60,000 nt of DNA from Prorocentrum cordatum (lineage: Eukaryota > Sar > Dinophyceae > Prorocentrales > Prorocentraceae): positions 1,000,174 to 1,060,173 of the forward strand of contig CAUYUJ010014205.1 of the NCBI GenBank assembly GCA_963575745.1, written 5' to 3'. A model generated the notes under the pieces. It had not been told where the DNA came from. It saw only the letters and a list, made by a program, of their open reading frames with translations, and searched no databases. A program made the translations under genes and the position numbers. The first letter of the stretch is position 1. Every line of letters begins with the position of its first letter. Shown piece after piece: positions 35,640-47,385 of this stretch.

Positions 35640-38280
35640 CTACCGCTGGCCAGCGTCGACCTCCTCAGGATTGCCGTCCTTGTCGGTGAGCACCCAGCGA
35701 GAGCCCATGATCCTGGAAGCTCGATCGGGATCTTGACGTACTTTATCGGCTTCAGCAGGTGGAAGTAGTCGAATTGCTTGTGCATTCTTGATGTCTCTGC
35801 GCTTAGCTGCGATGTAGGGCTGGTACTTGTAGGTGTTCAGAAGCGACTTCTCGGTGATCTCCTTACGAAGTCGTTGATTGGTGTTGGTGAGCATGGCTGA
35901 GCTGACGACTGGTGCCTTCACTTTCTTGACCTTCTTCTTGGGTGGTGCCTCCTCCTCCTTGTTTATCTTCTCTTCGATGACTGCAATCCGCTCGCTGACT
36001 GGTATGGCTGAGGTCGGATTGTCGACTTCATGCTTGATCGTAAACGGCACGTCGTCTGGATTATCGTAGTACTTGGTGGCCATGGGAATGAGCTCTGGGT
36101 TGACATCCGCGGCCTTCTCGATCTCTGTGATGGGCGGCTGTGAGGCTGCTCCTTGATCATCCGCAGCCAGCTCTGGTGGAGCAACGTGAGGCACTTCAAG
36201 ATCGTCTGGTGGCTGATCTTGTCGAGTGAGGTCTTCGTATTTACGACGTCCTCTGTTCTCGGTGTTCAGCTCCTCCTTCATGGTGTTGTCGATCTGCTCC
36301 CAGGCTGCGACCTCGGCATCGTTAGCATGTCGTAGCTGTTCAGGTGAGCACTTGGGTAGACCTCCATGATATGAGCACCACACTGTACTAGGAAGCTCTA
36401 CCTGGATGACACGTGCAGGTCCATGCCAGGAACTGGTTGGCAGCTTGTCAGCACTGCTTCGCCAGAAATAACACCGATCTCCTGGCTGAAAAGGGGTGCC
36501 TCTCGTAGGTCTCGTCCTCCTCTGAAGCGCCCGTCTCCACTTCTTTGAACAGTCGGCCTCGATGTAGGCAGCCATGGCGGCCTTGCGCATGTCGATGCTC
36601 CTGGCCAACTCGGTGTCACCGTTCATCGCTCTGGAGACCGTTGACAAACTACTTGGTGATCCTTCTTCTAAGATCTTCTCAGGAAGTCGAAATGGTCGTC
36701 CGAAAATTCTCTGGTAAGGTATAAAGCCTCCTCTGCGAACGCTCTCGCCCATCACCACGTTGACCGCGTCCACGAGCTCGTCGAAGTCCTCCCAGTTGTT
36801 GGCGTTGAACTTCTGCATGGTTCGGTAGAAGGTCTCCTTCCAGGTGCCTCCAGCGCGTTCGGTCTTGCCCGCCTGCCATGGTGTAGCAGCACTCGTCACC
36901 TTGATCTCGGAACCATCTCCTTCAGCAGCTTCTGGAAACTCACCTGCAGAGAAGCCTTTCTCGCCATCAATGACTATCATGCGTGGCGCCCCGTAGACAC
37001 GCTTCCAGAATGCGCGGTAATGACGTCGTATCTGAAGGCCATGTCGACTCGGTTGAGGTATCACAACTTGATGTCCAGTACCGTGGCAGACTATGTTCAG
37101 CATGGGCACCTTGGTGGTGTTCTCGGGTCCCAACACGAAGAAGATGTCCATGCCGGTGACATCGTTGAACTGGTAGGTAGTCGGAGCTTTGGAGGGCTTC
37201 GCGAGCTTCGGCCTCTTGTTCGCCTCGCAGCTCGGGCACTCGAGCTTCTGCGCCGCCTCAATGAAGGCCTGTCTGGCCTTGCCGTACTGCAGCACCATGA
37301 CCAGGTTCTCGTTGCTGCAGTGGCCCATGTTCTCATGGATATTGTGAACCTGCTGCTTGACGTGAGGGTCCGTGCTCTTTTCGTCTTTTGGTGCCGTTGT
37401 TGGTGTCACAGGTGCCGCGCAGCATGCTGTACACTTGACCTCGGTGTGTTGGGAGGGCATGGGTGCTTGCGACCCATTCCTGGTGGTGGAAAAGCTAATT
37501 CCCACACGATGCGCTTGCGTGTGGGAGTTGGGTCTGGTCCCATTATTCTGGTCGTTCTGCTCCTCGATCTGCTTCCCGAGCTCCTTCGTGGTCTTCATCT
37601 TGACGATCGTCCGAACTAGCGCCCCAACCAGCTCCTGTAGGGAGTCGTCAATGTCCCCGAGGGCGGTGTGAGGTGGTCGATTCACGAACTCCTGGCTCAA
37701 CAACTTGGCGTACTCGGTGGCCTCATTGGGCAGATTGGAGAAGTACTTGCGGCCCTTCCGAAGCGCTCCGTCCTCGCCGATGTCGGGTAGACGCTTGAGC
37801 TTCTTGATGAGGGGATCCTCCCAATCCCTGGAGTTCATGTCCTGCTCGTGGTAGAAGTATCTGCCGTTGACGGCCTGCTTGATCGCCACGTCTGAGATGA
37901 ACGTCAGCATCTCCTTGCCGATCTTCTCCTTGAACTTGGTGTTGTAGATGTCCTTCGGAGGCTTGATAACTACCGCGAGAGGTGCTGAGTGTTGAAGCTT
38001 GCTCCACACTTCTCGCTGTCCCATCCTCGCCAGCAGATGGGAACCCATGAGCGTCACGATCTCCTTGTTGGCCAATCTCCTTTCCGCTCGATCGTCCTCC
38101 TTGAGGTGGTCCAGCTCGGGCTCGAAGTTGAGGTTGACCTGATTCATGAAGACGCTGCTCTCGGGGATCGCGGCCTCCACTGCCTGAGTCAAGTCCTCGA
38201 AGTCGCTGATCTGCTTAATGGACTTGTTGATCATGCTGTTCTGCTTGTCGCTGAGCTTCTCTAGCAGTCGCTGATGTCGG
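35640..38280 (-). CDS. Integrase and N-terminal pol region of element B
   Basis: Begins after the frameshift near 38262-38285 and ends at TAG 35640-35642. A helical N-terminal part (RLLEKLSDKQNSMINK) is followed by the HHCC zinc domain (HENMGH ... CPSC, about 37210-37340). The catalytic core shows Asp in GMDIFFV (37146-37148), Asp in VIDGEKGF (36966-36968) and Glu in GKTERAGGTWKE (36858-36860), the last two separated by exactly 35 residues: D,D(35)E. GSRWVLTDKDG near the end is the usual start of copia RT. Integrase inserts the cDNA into the chromosome. All catalytic residues are intact. Confidence 0.88.
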
Positions 38281-39238
38281 CTCCGAGGTGTTCGCGGAGG
38301 TTCTCCGCCAGCTGATTGGTCGTCGCGTTGGCGTTCTCGTCCTGAAGTAGCTCGCGCAGCGCTGTCAAGGCCTTGCTCCGTGGGGACTCGTCCTGCTGCT
38401 CCCAGCCCTCGGTCTCCTCCTCCAGCTCGTCCTTCTGACACTGGTTGTCCTGGTGCTTCGGATTGGTTCTGGAAGTGGTCCTCGGGCTTGTCGATGCTGT
38501 CCCGCTGGTCGCTGTTGGTCTCGTCTCGGTCTTCTCCTTCTTCTTGCTGCTGGTCTTGGTCGTTCTGGGCTTCCATTCCTTGATCCTCGCCTCCTCGTCC
38601 TTGAAGTCGCTGAGCATGCTGATGACCTTCATCATCCCTGGAGCTGACTGTGGGTAGTACTCGAGGTGCATCTTGCAACCGCCGCACTGCACCCAGAACG
38701 CTCGGCCGTTGCCGCCGTGGCCCGTGAACTCGTGAACGCACGCCGTCTCTCGAGCTGGATCGCGATCTCGAGCCTGCCTCGGGTTGCCCTTTGGTGGACA
38801 GGGGCCCTGGTTGGGGATGTCCAAGAACCTGCAGATCCTTGCTCCCGTTGGCGGTCTCGGTTGGTTCTCTCGTGCCACGGCCACTGAAAAACCATCCCCC
38901 TCTCTGGGTTGCCCCTCACCTTCGGGTCCTTCTGGGGATTCACAGGCTTCGCCGCGGCCTCTGTGGCCCCCGCCTGACCCGCAGTCGTTGGTGGCCTTCG
39001 CGATGATGAAGGCTGCGAGCGCCGAGTAGAGGTACTTGGGCGCTCGTCGCATGACATGGATAGACGGAGAAATACTGGTTGAAGAGATTCTGGGAGAACC
39101 CGTCAGTGAAATCTGACTCGAGCCGAACCAGCTTTTGGGGATCGCACGTGGTTTATCTCGCAGTTTACGTTTGAGAACCTCAGCCACTATGTCATTGCAC
39201 TTGTTGCTCTCTTTGCTTGGCTTGTCGTGGTTGCTCTC
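38261..39238 (-). CDS. Linker region of the element B polyprotein with Cys/His cluster
   Basis: Same frame as the upstream gag-protease ORF, separated from it only by TAA 39239-39241, and open through to TAG 38261-38263. It contains CRFLDIPNQGPCPPKGNP and a possible zinc site CVHEFTGHGG...VQCGGCKMH, then a basic/acidic low-complexity stretch and LREHLGADI. The true product continues in the next frame (RLLEKLSDKQ), so a one-base frameshift or a programmed shift lies at 38262-38285. Function unknown. Confidence 0.7.
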   Translation of the reverse strand, partial: ESNHDKPSKESNKCNDIVAEVLKRKLRDKPRAIPKSWFGSSQISLTGSPRISSTSISPSIHVMRRAPKYLYSALAAFIIAKATNDCGSGGGHRGRGEACESPEGPEGEGQPREGDGFSVAVARENQPRPPTGARICRFLDIPNQGPCPPKGNPRQARDRDPARETACVHEFTGHGGNGRAFWVQCGGCKMHLEYYPQSAPGMMKVISMLSDFKDEEARIKEWKPRTTKTSSKKKEKTETRPTATSGTASTSPRTTSRTNPKHQDNQCQKDELEEETEGWEQQDESPRSKALTALRELLQDENANATTNQLAENLREHLGADISDC

Positions 39239-41512
39239 TTATCTGACGCTGTTGTGCTTGCCTTTGCTCTCGTCTAGCTCGTCGCCGTGCTCTTGTACTC
39301 TATCCTCCTGACCTCGTGCTCCTCCAACTCCCCGTAGTGCTCGTGCTATTGCTGCTATTATGTGTCGAAAGCTCGTCCTGCGATCTTCTCGTACCCGTTG
39401 TTCAGGTTGTTCTGAAACCGCCGTAGTGCCCAAGACGCCCGAGACGTAGCAGCTTCCGATCTTGTGGCGCCTCTCGAGGTCTTTGGGGCAAGACGTAGAT
39501 GATAGATGGATGTACTCCGAGCTCGTTCCGAAGTCCATCGAAACCTCCCTCGAGCACAGAGTCCAGCTCTCAGGCTTCTTCCACGGGCGCGCGAAGTTGT
39601 CGAGCTGCAGCAGGAAGTGCTCACCTCCAGCGTGGGCCAGAGGAAGTCTGACGTTCTGCTCTGGCAGGTCCAACTCCGACTGGAACGCGCGTAGTGACGC
39701 CTTCAGCTCCACGACGAACGTCTTGGAGAGCAGTAGCGGCGCCGCGCCCTTGACCAGGCACGCGAAGATCACCCCGCTGAAGTGGCCCAGCATGATCGGA
39801 ATGAACGCGCCCTCCGTCGCCGTGCAGACCTGGTCGTTCCCGAACCTGTACTTCTTGTGGTAGGGCACCGTCTCCAGCGTGATGCTGTGCACGTCCTTGT
39901 AGTGCTTGGCCCAGGCGTCGAAGGTGACCAGGCCCATCATGTTGAAGCCGCATGCCGTGTCGACTGCGCCCCAGCCTGGTCTGCCAGACTTCTCGATGTC
40001 GTTCGCCAGCGTGACGTGCTCCACCATGTTGGATCTCGCCGCCATCTTCGCCTCCGTCGCCACGTAGCTGCACACCTCGTCGTCCTGGAGCACCGTCGTC
40101 GCGAAGAAGCCGCCCGTCGCCCTGATCTTGTTCTTCGGATTGTCGGGGCACCCCTTGTGCCAGTGACCCAGCTTCTTGCAGATGCCGCATTTCGTCCTCT
40201 TATTGATGTCTTCTATCCTCTCCTCGGTCCTTTTTCTGTCCTTGATGTTGTGGAACCCTCTGTTCGTCTTCTCGTCGGCTACGATCTTCCGAGCTTCACC
40301 CCATGTCCTGGGCTTTGGTGGTGGCCCGACCAGCGTCGCCAAGCAGTCCAGCGCCTCGGCCTCCGTGAGAGCCTCGCCGTTCTCGAGCTTGTCGTCTGGC
40401 TCCTTGTCGTCGTCTATGCCCAGCAGGTTCGCCATCGCGTCGTAGATGGGGTTGTCCTCGTCCTCGTCTTCAGTAGCCTCCTGCGGCTCCTCTTCCCGAA
40501 CTCCCGCCAAGTAGGAAGCCGTTCTGGTAGTCGAAGTCTTCTCCGTGACCGTGTTCTCGTCCGTCATGCGCTTCAAGATCGCTACCAGCTTGTTCACGTC
40601 GTAGTCGTAGCCCGTCTGGATGAGCACTTGGTTGCGCTCCGTCTTGGCCAAGCCGGCCCCTCGAAGCAGCAGGAAGCCCATGACCGTCTCGTTGAGCGCG
40701 TTCGGTAGCAGCCTGACCAGCTCCTTCTGTTCCGAGCGGATCCTGTTCGTGAGCTTCATGAGCGTCTCGTCTCGCGCTCTCGGTGCTGCGAACAGCGTCT
40801 TCTCGAGCTGCTGAAACGTCTCGGCGTCCGCCTCTGGGAAGGCCAGCGTGTCCAGCGCCATGATCACCGTCTGCAGACCTCCAGCGAACTGCACACTTCC
40901 TGGTCGAAGATGTCTCGTCGCCGTCGCCGCCTCCTTCGTCGGGTGCAGCAGCAGCGTCTCGCCCTGCTCCTCAGGTGGGACCGCCGTAAGTCTGCTCCAC
41001 CTGTCTATGGCCAGCCTCTTCTCGGGCCACTCGCTGAAATCCTTTCCGTCCCAGGCTGGACACGGTGGATCTTTTCCTCTGCGTCCTCCTGGTGGTCGTC
41101 GCCCTCCGTCTTGGTCTTCGTCCAGTTCAAGTCGTCCTCGATGGAAGCCTACCGCCTTCTTGACCTGCTCTGGCGTGCCGGAACCTCTCGATCGTGATGA
41201 TCTGTCCGACTGTGTGTCCTCGTGCTCGTATCTGTCGTGCTCGTACCTGTCGTTCTCGGGCCAGTAGTCATCATTATAGCCGTCGCTTGCCCACTGCCAA
41301 GCTCCCCAATCGGCTTCTCGATGTTTGGTCCATGAACTCCAAGGGTCCCACGAGCTGCTCTGCCGTGTACTGTTCTGAATCCGATTGTTGTCGTCCCCGT
41401 TGTCGTCATCCACGATTTCCCATCTCTGCTTGCTGTCGTGACCGCTGTCGTTGCCGTCGCTCCGCTTACCACATGTGGATGGGCTCCTGGTTCCTCGAGG
41501 CCTCTCGGACAT
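39239..41512 (-). CDS. gag: Gag and protease of element B, 757 residues
   Basis: ATG at 41510-41512 lies inside the 5' LTR; the first 13 residues (MSERPRGTRSPST) are LTR-coded. An Asp/Ser/Arg-rich N-terminus is followed by a capsid-like region (about 150-330, WDGKDFSEWPEKRLAIDRW...). A zinc knuckle CX2CX4HX4C (CGICKKLGHWHKGC, residues 442-455, 40148-40189) precedes a retropepsin-like domain with WGAVDTACGF (Asp at residue 518, codon 39959-39961); the third residue of the usual D-S/T-G triad is Ala. The ORF ends at TAA, but the frame continues without another stop for more than 300 codons. Confidence 0.85.
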   Translation of the reverse strand: MSERPRGTRSPSTCGKRSDGNDSGHDSKQRWEIVDDDNGDDNNRIQNSTRQSSSWDPWSSWTKHREADWGAWQWASDGYNDDYWPENDRYEHDRYEHEDTQSDRSSRSRGSGTPEQVKKAVGFHRGRLELDEDQDGGRRPPGGRRGKDPPCPAWDGKDFSEWPEKRLAIDRWSRLTAVPPEEQGETLLLHPTKEAATATRHLRPGSVQFAGGLQTVIMALDTLAFPEADAETFQQLEKTLFAAPRARDETLMKLTNRIRSEQKELVRLLPNALNETVMGFLLLRGAGLAKTERNQVLIQTGYDYDVNKLVAILKRMTDENTVTEKTSTTRTASYLAGVREEEPQEATEDEDEDNPIYDAMANLLGIDDDKEPDDKLENGEALTEAEALDCLATLVGPPPKPRTWGEARKIVADEKTNRGFHNIKDRKRTEERIEDINKRTKCGICKKLGHWHKGCPDNPKNKIRATGGFFATTVLQDDEVCSYVATEAKMAARSNMVEHVTLANDIEKSGRPGWGAVDTACGFNMMGLVTFDAWAKHYKDVHSITLETVPYHKKYRFGNDQVCTATEGAFIPIMLGHFSGVIFACLVKGAAPLLLSKTFVVELKASLRAFQSELDLPEQNVRLPLAHAGGEHFLLQLDNFARPWKKPESWTLCSREVSMDFGTSSEYIHLSSTSCPKDLERRHKIGSCYVSGVLGTTAVSEQPEQRVREDRRTSFRHIIAAIARALRGVGGARGQEDRVQEHGDELDESKGKHNSVR

Positions 41513-41724
41513 CTTAGAGGGTAACGTACTTTGGGAACATGAGACTGATCGGATCCTTTTCAGTACCCAGCGCGCAAGCTCCTGAAAGAGGGCCGCCAGG
41601 CCCCCTTTCCCTGAACCGAAACAGCAGTACAGGAAAAAGGGTTCAGGGGTTCTGGGCTAGGCTGTACAGGCAACTAGAGGGCCCAAGGTGGCTTCTTGGG
41701 GGTCCGCGGGCCTCTAGAATCACA
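41474..41724 (-). repeat. 5' LTR of element B
   Basis: 251 bp. Downstream on the minus strand, two bases after the LTR, is TGGTAAGCGGAG, which could be a primer-binding site for a tRNA 3' end (it starts with TGG, complementary to CCA); the tRNA is not identified. Confidence 0.9.
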
Positions 41725-42420
<696 letters not shown>

Positions 42421-42584
42421 CGTCGTGGTCTTCGTTGTTGTTGTTGGTTGTTGTTGGTGTGCTGTTGTTGCCGATGTTGCTGCTGTGGTCGTTGTTCTCG
42501 TTTGTTGTTGCGGCCCGCTGTCGTGCTATGTGCCGTCGCGACAACAAAAAACAGTGGTTCACGTGGATAGCAAAGGACGCGCGC

Positions 42585-42925
42585 GTTCCGACAAGGATCG
42601 CGTTCCATTCCGGGGATCAGATGCTAGGGATCAACCACTTTTCGCCGCCCGAACATGCGATGGCTTCTACTGGAATGGATCAGATAGCAGGGATCAGGCT
42701 GTACTCGCCGCCCAAACATGTAATGATGTGTATTGGAAGCACCCATTGCGACAGGGATCGCGTTCCACTCCGGGAATCAGATACCAGGGATCAGGCGGGT
42801 CTCGCCGCTCAAGCATGCGATGATTTGAATTGGAACCGCCCATTCCGACAGGGAGCGCGTTCCATTCCGGGGATCAGAAATCAGGGATCAGGTCATTCTC
42901 GTCCTCCAAACATGCGATGATGCAA
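42585..42925 (+). repeat. Tandem array with GATCGCGTTCCATTCCGGGGATCAG-like units
   Basis: At least three copies of a GACAGGGATCGCGTTCC / CCGGGGATCAGA / AGGGATCA block at about 42589, 42751 and 42848, alternating with a CCGCCCAAACATGCGATGAT block. Higher-order period about 80-160 bp. No gene. Confidence 0.7.
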
Positions 42926-43715
42926 CCTGAATGGTGCAATGCATGTTATGGTATATATGTGGTGCAGTCTACGTGGTGCAACTAATCTTGACCGTCTTGA
43001 AGCTGTCCTCTCCACTGCTCGTGCAAACATCCCACCCTCCCACCCGCAACTTGGTCGCAAGACCTCTTCAGACAAGACCGTGACGGTAGGTACCACATGG
43101 CACTTGGCCACGACACCGATGCCGACGACGACAGCGACATCGACGACGACGGCGCCGCCGACAGCGACTGCGACGACACCGACGACGTCTCCAATGTTTT
43201 CGACGGCGACAACGACGACGACGACACCGACGACGACGACAACGACGCCGACGACGACGACGAAGACGACGACGACGTCGCCAACGGAGACGACGACGAG
43301 GGAGGAGAAAAAACGACGACGGCGACAACGACGACAACGACGATGGAGGAGGGAAGACGGCGACGACGCCAACGACGAAGAAGGAGGAAGGACGGCGACG
43401 CCGACGACGACAACGACGAGGGAGGAGGGAAGACGACGACGATGACAACGACGACGAAGACGACGACGACGGCGACGAAATAGGAGGGACGACGACGAGA
43501 CGCCGACGACGGACGACGACGACGAGGGAGGAGGATAACGACGAGGGAGGAGTGAAGACCACGACGACGACGACGACGACGACGCGACGAAATAGGAGGG
43601 ACAACGACGAGACGCCGACGAAGACAACGAGGGAGGAAGGACGACCACGGCGACAACGACGACGGAAACGACGACGACGCCAAGACGACGACAACGACGA
43701 CGAGGAAAGACAGAA

Positions 43716-43749
<34 letters not shown>

Positions 43750-44545
43750 GGAGGAGGGAGGACGACGACGACGACGACGACGCAAGAGCGCGCGCGCACG
43801 CTTTTGTTGAAAATCCGTGTTGCGAAACCTTGGGTTCTTGTAGGTTTTTTGGACGCACGATTTTGAAATCCTTCTGAAACCGATGGTTTTTGAAGGATTT
43901 CGGCATACGCCCGCGACGACGCGCGCGTCTGCACTTCGTCCCATTTTTTGCAGAGGATTCTCGCGACGGCACACGCGCAAGGGCGTTCGACAGATTTCGA
44001 CATGCGCGCGCGCGAAGCCCGTTTGGTAGCATTTTGTGAAAATCTTGGAAAACCTATGGTTTTCTTAAGATTTCGCAAGACCTCACGCGGAAGTTTTTTT
44101 AGCAAATCAGTGTTGCGAAACCATGTGTTTTTGTATGTTTTTCGGAAACTCGGTTGCGAAATCCTTCCGGCACCGAAGGTTTTTGAAGGATTTCGGCGTG
44201 CGCGCGCGACGACCCGCGCGTGTGCACTTCGTCCCGTTTTTTTGCAAGGGATTCGCGAAAAAGTGCTATGTTAGAACCAAAAATGTCACCGCATAATGTT
44301 TTTTTTTACCAGGGAACCGCAGGGGGGGGGATACCGGCTTGGCTGGGATAGTATGAATTCATATTTAGGATGGACATGTGGTCAGAATCATATGTAATTT
44401 ACAGCACGCGCGGGGTAACCGATAAGTCTGGGGGGGGGTAGAATCTATTAGTCTTTCAGAAAGGGGAATCTAGGTGGTGCAAAATATGTGGTGTTGCGCA
44501 ACCTACCTGGTACAATCGGTCTGGTACAATCTATGTGGTGCAAGG
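42926..44545 (+). repeat. Satellite unit of the GAC-core family, second locus
   Basis: Flanked on both sides by GTGCAAT-type word arrays (42928-42990, 44465-44545). It has the CCCACCCTCCCACCCGCAACTTGG leader, GAC core about 43095-43785, two hairpin subrepeats 43790-44250, G-runs (about 44322, 44430) and the ATTTAGGATGGACATGTGG block. Closest in order and wording to unit 3 at 7146-8660. Confidence 0.8.
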
Positions 44546-44716
44546 TGTGTTTTTGTTTGATGGTACGCGCGTCTACTTTATAAACTACGGCGTGTAGCAC
44601 GACAGCGAACCGCGACATCCAACGACGACAACGACGACAACAGCAAAAGGCAAAACAAACGACAACAACAGCAGCAATAACAACGCCAGCAACACCAAGA
44701 CACATCACCAGCAACT

Positions 44717-44755
<39 letters not shown>

Positions 44756-45220
44756 CATTTTACCCTCATGCGACATGCTTCCACATGACACATGCATCCA
44801 TCTGGATAACACACCCCATCATGGGGGATTTTTCTGGCATGCGGGATCCGATATTCCCTCACCCAGATATCCCGCCCAAGAAGGTTTGGCCACCACCTCT
44901 TCCGAGGAACTTCAACATCCATAGCTCGGACGGCACATCGCCTTCGCAATCGCCTTGCGCATGCCCCGCATCTCAGAGGGAGAGGAAGAGGAAGAGGAGG
45001 GGGAGATGAGAGAGATAGGGAGGGGGAGGAGGAGAAGGGAGGGGGAGGAGGGGGAGGAAGGATGAGTAGTTGTAGTAGCAGCAGTTGATGATGTTGTCGT
45101 TGCGGTTGTAGCACTAGTAGTAGTGGTAACGGTAGTAGTAGTCCAAGTAAGTAGAACTGGCTTGTGGCAGCCAAGCGTTCATAGCGACGTTGCTTTTTGA
45201 TCCTCCTTTAATGTCTTCTC
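44546..45220. other. Low-complexity stretch: (AAC)n, GA-rich and TAG tracts
   Basis: (CAA)n at about 44600-44755, a GAGGAAGAGG/GGGAGG purine tract at 44980-45062, then a short decayed TAG tract. No gene seen. Confidence 0.55.
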
Positions 45221-45229
45221 TCCCTATCC

Positions 45230-46215
45230 TTGAGACGCAGAAGTCTCAAAAAGTTTGATGGTTCAGCACATCCAGGAAACCTATCGCTGGACCGGCCCAG
45301 ATATGGTTCCAGAAGCGGTTCGGGAAGCTGCGCAGGCGCCAGAAGCAGAGAAACACCACGTACGGGCGCCGGCTCGGGCGTCCGGCCCCAAACCGCTCCA
45401 GAATCGGCCCAGGACGGATTCCCGGGCGCCGCAAGCAGAAATTCAGCATTTTCGCAAGAAAAATGTGTATTGGAATGGCCTCTTTCCGGCGCGATCGGAA
45501 CTGCCCGGGCGTCCGGCCCGGAGCCGGGCCGGGTGCCGGCCGGGCCGGGTGCCGGGCCGAGCTCCAGAATCGGCACGGACGGCCTCTCGGGCGCCGGAAG
45601 CAGAAATTCAGCATTCTCGAAAGAAAAATGTGTATTGGAATGGCCTTTTTTCGGCGCCGCCTCGGAACTCGATTTTCCGGCGCCCGGGCGCCGGCTCGGG
45701 CGCCGACCCGGGCGTCCGGCCCGGGAGCCGGGCCGGGTGCCGGCCCGAGCTCCGGAATCGGCCCGGACGGCCTCCCGGGCGCCGGAAGCAGAAATTCAGC
45801 ATTTTCGAAAGAAAAATGTGTATTGGAATGGCCTTTTTTCGGCGCTGCCTCGGAACTGGATTTTCTGGCGCCGGGGCGCCGGCTCGGGCGCCGACCCGGG
45901 CGTCCGGCCCGGGAGCCGGGCCGGGTGCCGGGCCGAGCTCCGGAATCGGCCCGGACGGCCTCCCGGGCGCCGGAAGCAGAAATTCAGTATTTTCGAAAGA
46001 AAAATGTGTATTGGAATGGCATTTTTTCGGCGCCGCCTCGGAACTCGATTTTCCGGCGCCCGGGCGCCGGCTCGGGCGCCGACCCAGGCGTCCGGCCCGG
46101 GAGCCGCTCTCGGCGGCGAGCAAGAGCACCGAGCCCGAGTAAAAAAGGAGGAAGTCTCGAGCCGGAGCGTTGTTGTTGTTGGGGGGCCGGTTTTGGCGGA
46201 ACCCCAAAACGCCTG
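45230..46215 (+). repeat. GC-rich 165-188 bp tandem repeat
   Basis: CAGAAATTCAG starts at about 45436, 45601, 45789 and 45977, spacing 165, 188 and 188 bp. Each unit has AAAAATGTGTATTGGAATGG, GGCGCCGCCTCGGAACTCG and a long GGGCGCCGGC-rich stretch. It is inverted relative to the family members at 640-970. The unit lacks stops in most frames, so the long overlapping ORFs here are not evidence of a gene. Confidence 0.8.
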
Positions 46216-47300
46216 AGCGTGAGCCTCAATTTCAAAGGAAATGCGGCCGGCGCCTCGGCGAGAGCGCCAGGGCGAATATAGGGGGTCCAACAATAATAAT
46301 TGTTTAGTAATTAAGGTTCAACAACAACAATCATTTTAAGACTGTTCGGTCTTATCTGCTCGCGTGTCATTCAATATGCATATCCCAAACCCTGGATACC
46401 CGCCCTCCTCGTCTTCGATCGTACCCCCTTCTGGGGGGTATATTCATTTCCTGCCACGTGTGATTGGTGAAGCCCTTGAAAACGAAGGGTAACAGGTTAC
46501 GGGGGAGAATGAGGACGAAGGGATCGGAGGAAGGGAGGGGAGGGGCAAGCGAAGGGGCCACGAAGGGCAGCGAGAGGGCCACGAAGGGCGACAGCGGGGC
46601 TACGAAGGGCATGCGTATGGGGCCACGACGGGTGACTGCGAGCGGGGGCCACGAAGGGCATATAATGCGGGGCCACCATGGGCAGCGACGGGGCCACTGA
46701 GGGCAGCAACGGGGCCACAAAGGGCAGCGAGTGAAGGCGACCGCGGAACCAGGACGGGCAGCGAGGGGCATCGAAGGCGGGCGAAGGGCAGCGAGCGGCG
46801 ACTGGAGTCTCTAACGGGCTGGTCGGGCGGGCAAGCCCAGACGGGCGGGTCGAGCGGGCGGGTCGTTGAAATGTAAATTCTGCTTGAACCGCCAGGCAAT
46901 ATGTAGCGGGAGGGCGATTCCTGAGTGTCGAGGAGCGGCATCTGAATAAATTGTGAGGAAGTATCAGGCGGGAGCCAGGATTCGGTGGTATGTTGCGAGA
47001 AAGTCCCAAGCGAGAACGCGATTCTTCAAAACATTGTGAGGAAAAATGTATCAAGCGGGAACCAGGATCCGGTGGTAAATTGCAAGGATGTCCTAAGCGA
47101 GAGCGCGATTCTGTAATACATTGTGAGGAAGTCTCAAGCGAGAGCCGTTGTTGTTGTAAACCGGGGGCCAACGATACAGTTTGACCCTGAAGACTTTCCC
47201 TTATAAAAAAACAGGGTACGAGCCCCGGGAAGGGCACTTCAATCGAAAAAAACAATGTGCACCGGTCGGGGGGGATCAACAATAATTATTCTTCAGAAAT
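46216..47300. repeat. Short-period arrays, GGGCCACGAAGGGCAGCGA type and CAAGCGAGAGCGCGATTCTG type
   Basis: 46550-46735 is a degenerate array of about 20-30 bp GGGCCACGAAGGGCA words. 46975-47160 carries two to three copies of a 75-100 bp unit with CCAAGCGAGAACGCGATTCT and ACATTGTGAGGAA. No gene seen. Confidence 0.6.
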
Positions 47301-47385
47301 GAAAGTTCAACAACCACAACAAGAACAACAACAACGACAACATCAACAACAACAACAACAACAACAACACCAACAACAACAATTA
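47301..47385. repeat. (CAA)n microsatellite
   Basis: Imperfect CAA array following TTCAACAACCACAAC. Confidence 0.85.

Larger units (their letters stand above)
33649..41724 (-). mobile_element. Copia-family LTR retrotransposon B
   Basis: 8.08 kb, minus strand. LTRs of 251-253 bp (41474-41724 as 5' LTR, 33649-33901 as 3' LTR), about 98% identical, with TGTG...CACA termini. It is flanked by GTAGT on both sides (33644-33648, 41725-41729), a 5-bp target-site duplication within the TAG array. The interior has standard copia order: gag, zinc knuckle, protease, a Cys/His-rich linker, integrase, RT, RNase H. The polyprotein is interrupted by TAA at 39239, a frameshift near 38262-38285 and TAG at 35640. 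High LTR identity makes the insertion recent. Confidence 0.93.

Noticed and set aside
45230-46293. Overlapping ORFs of 250-330 codons in most frames
   Set aside because: The GC-rich tandem unit lacks stops in nearly all frames; peptide repeats mirror the DNA unit and show no domain.
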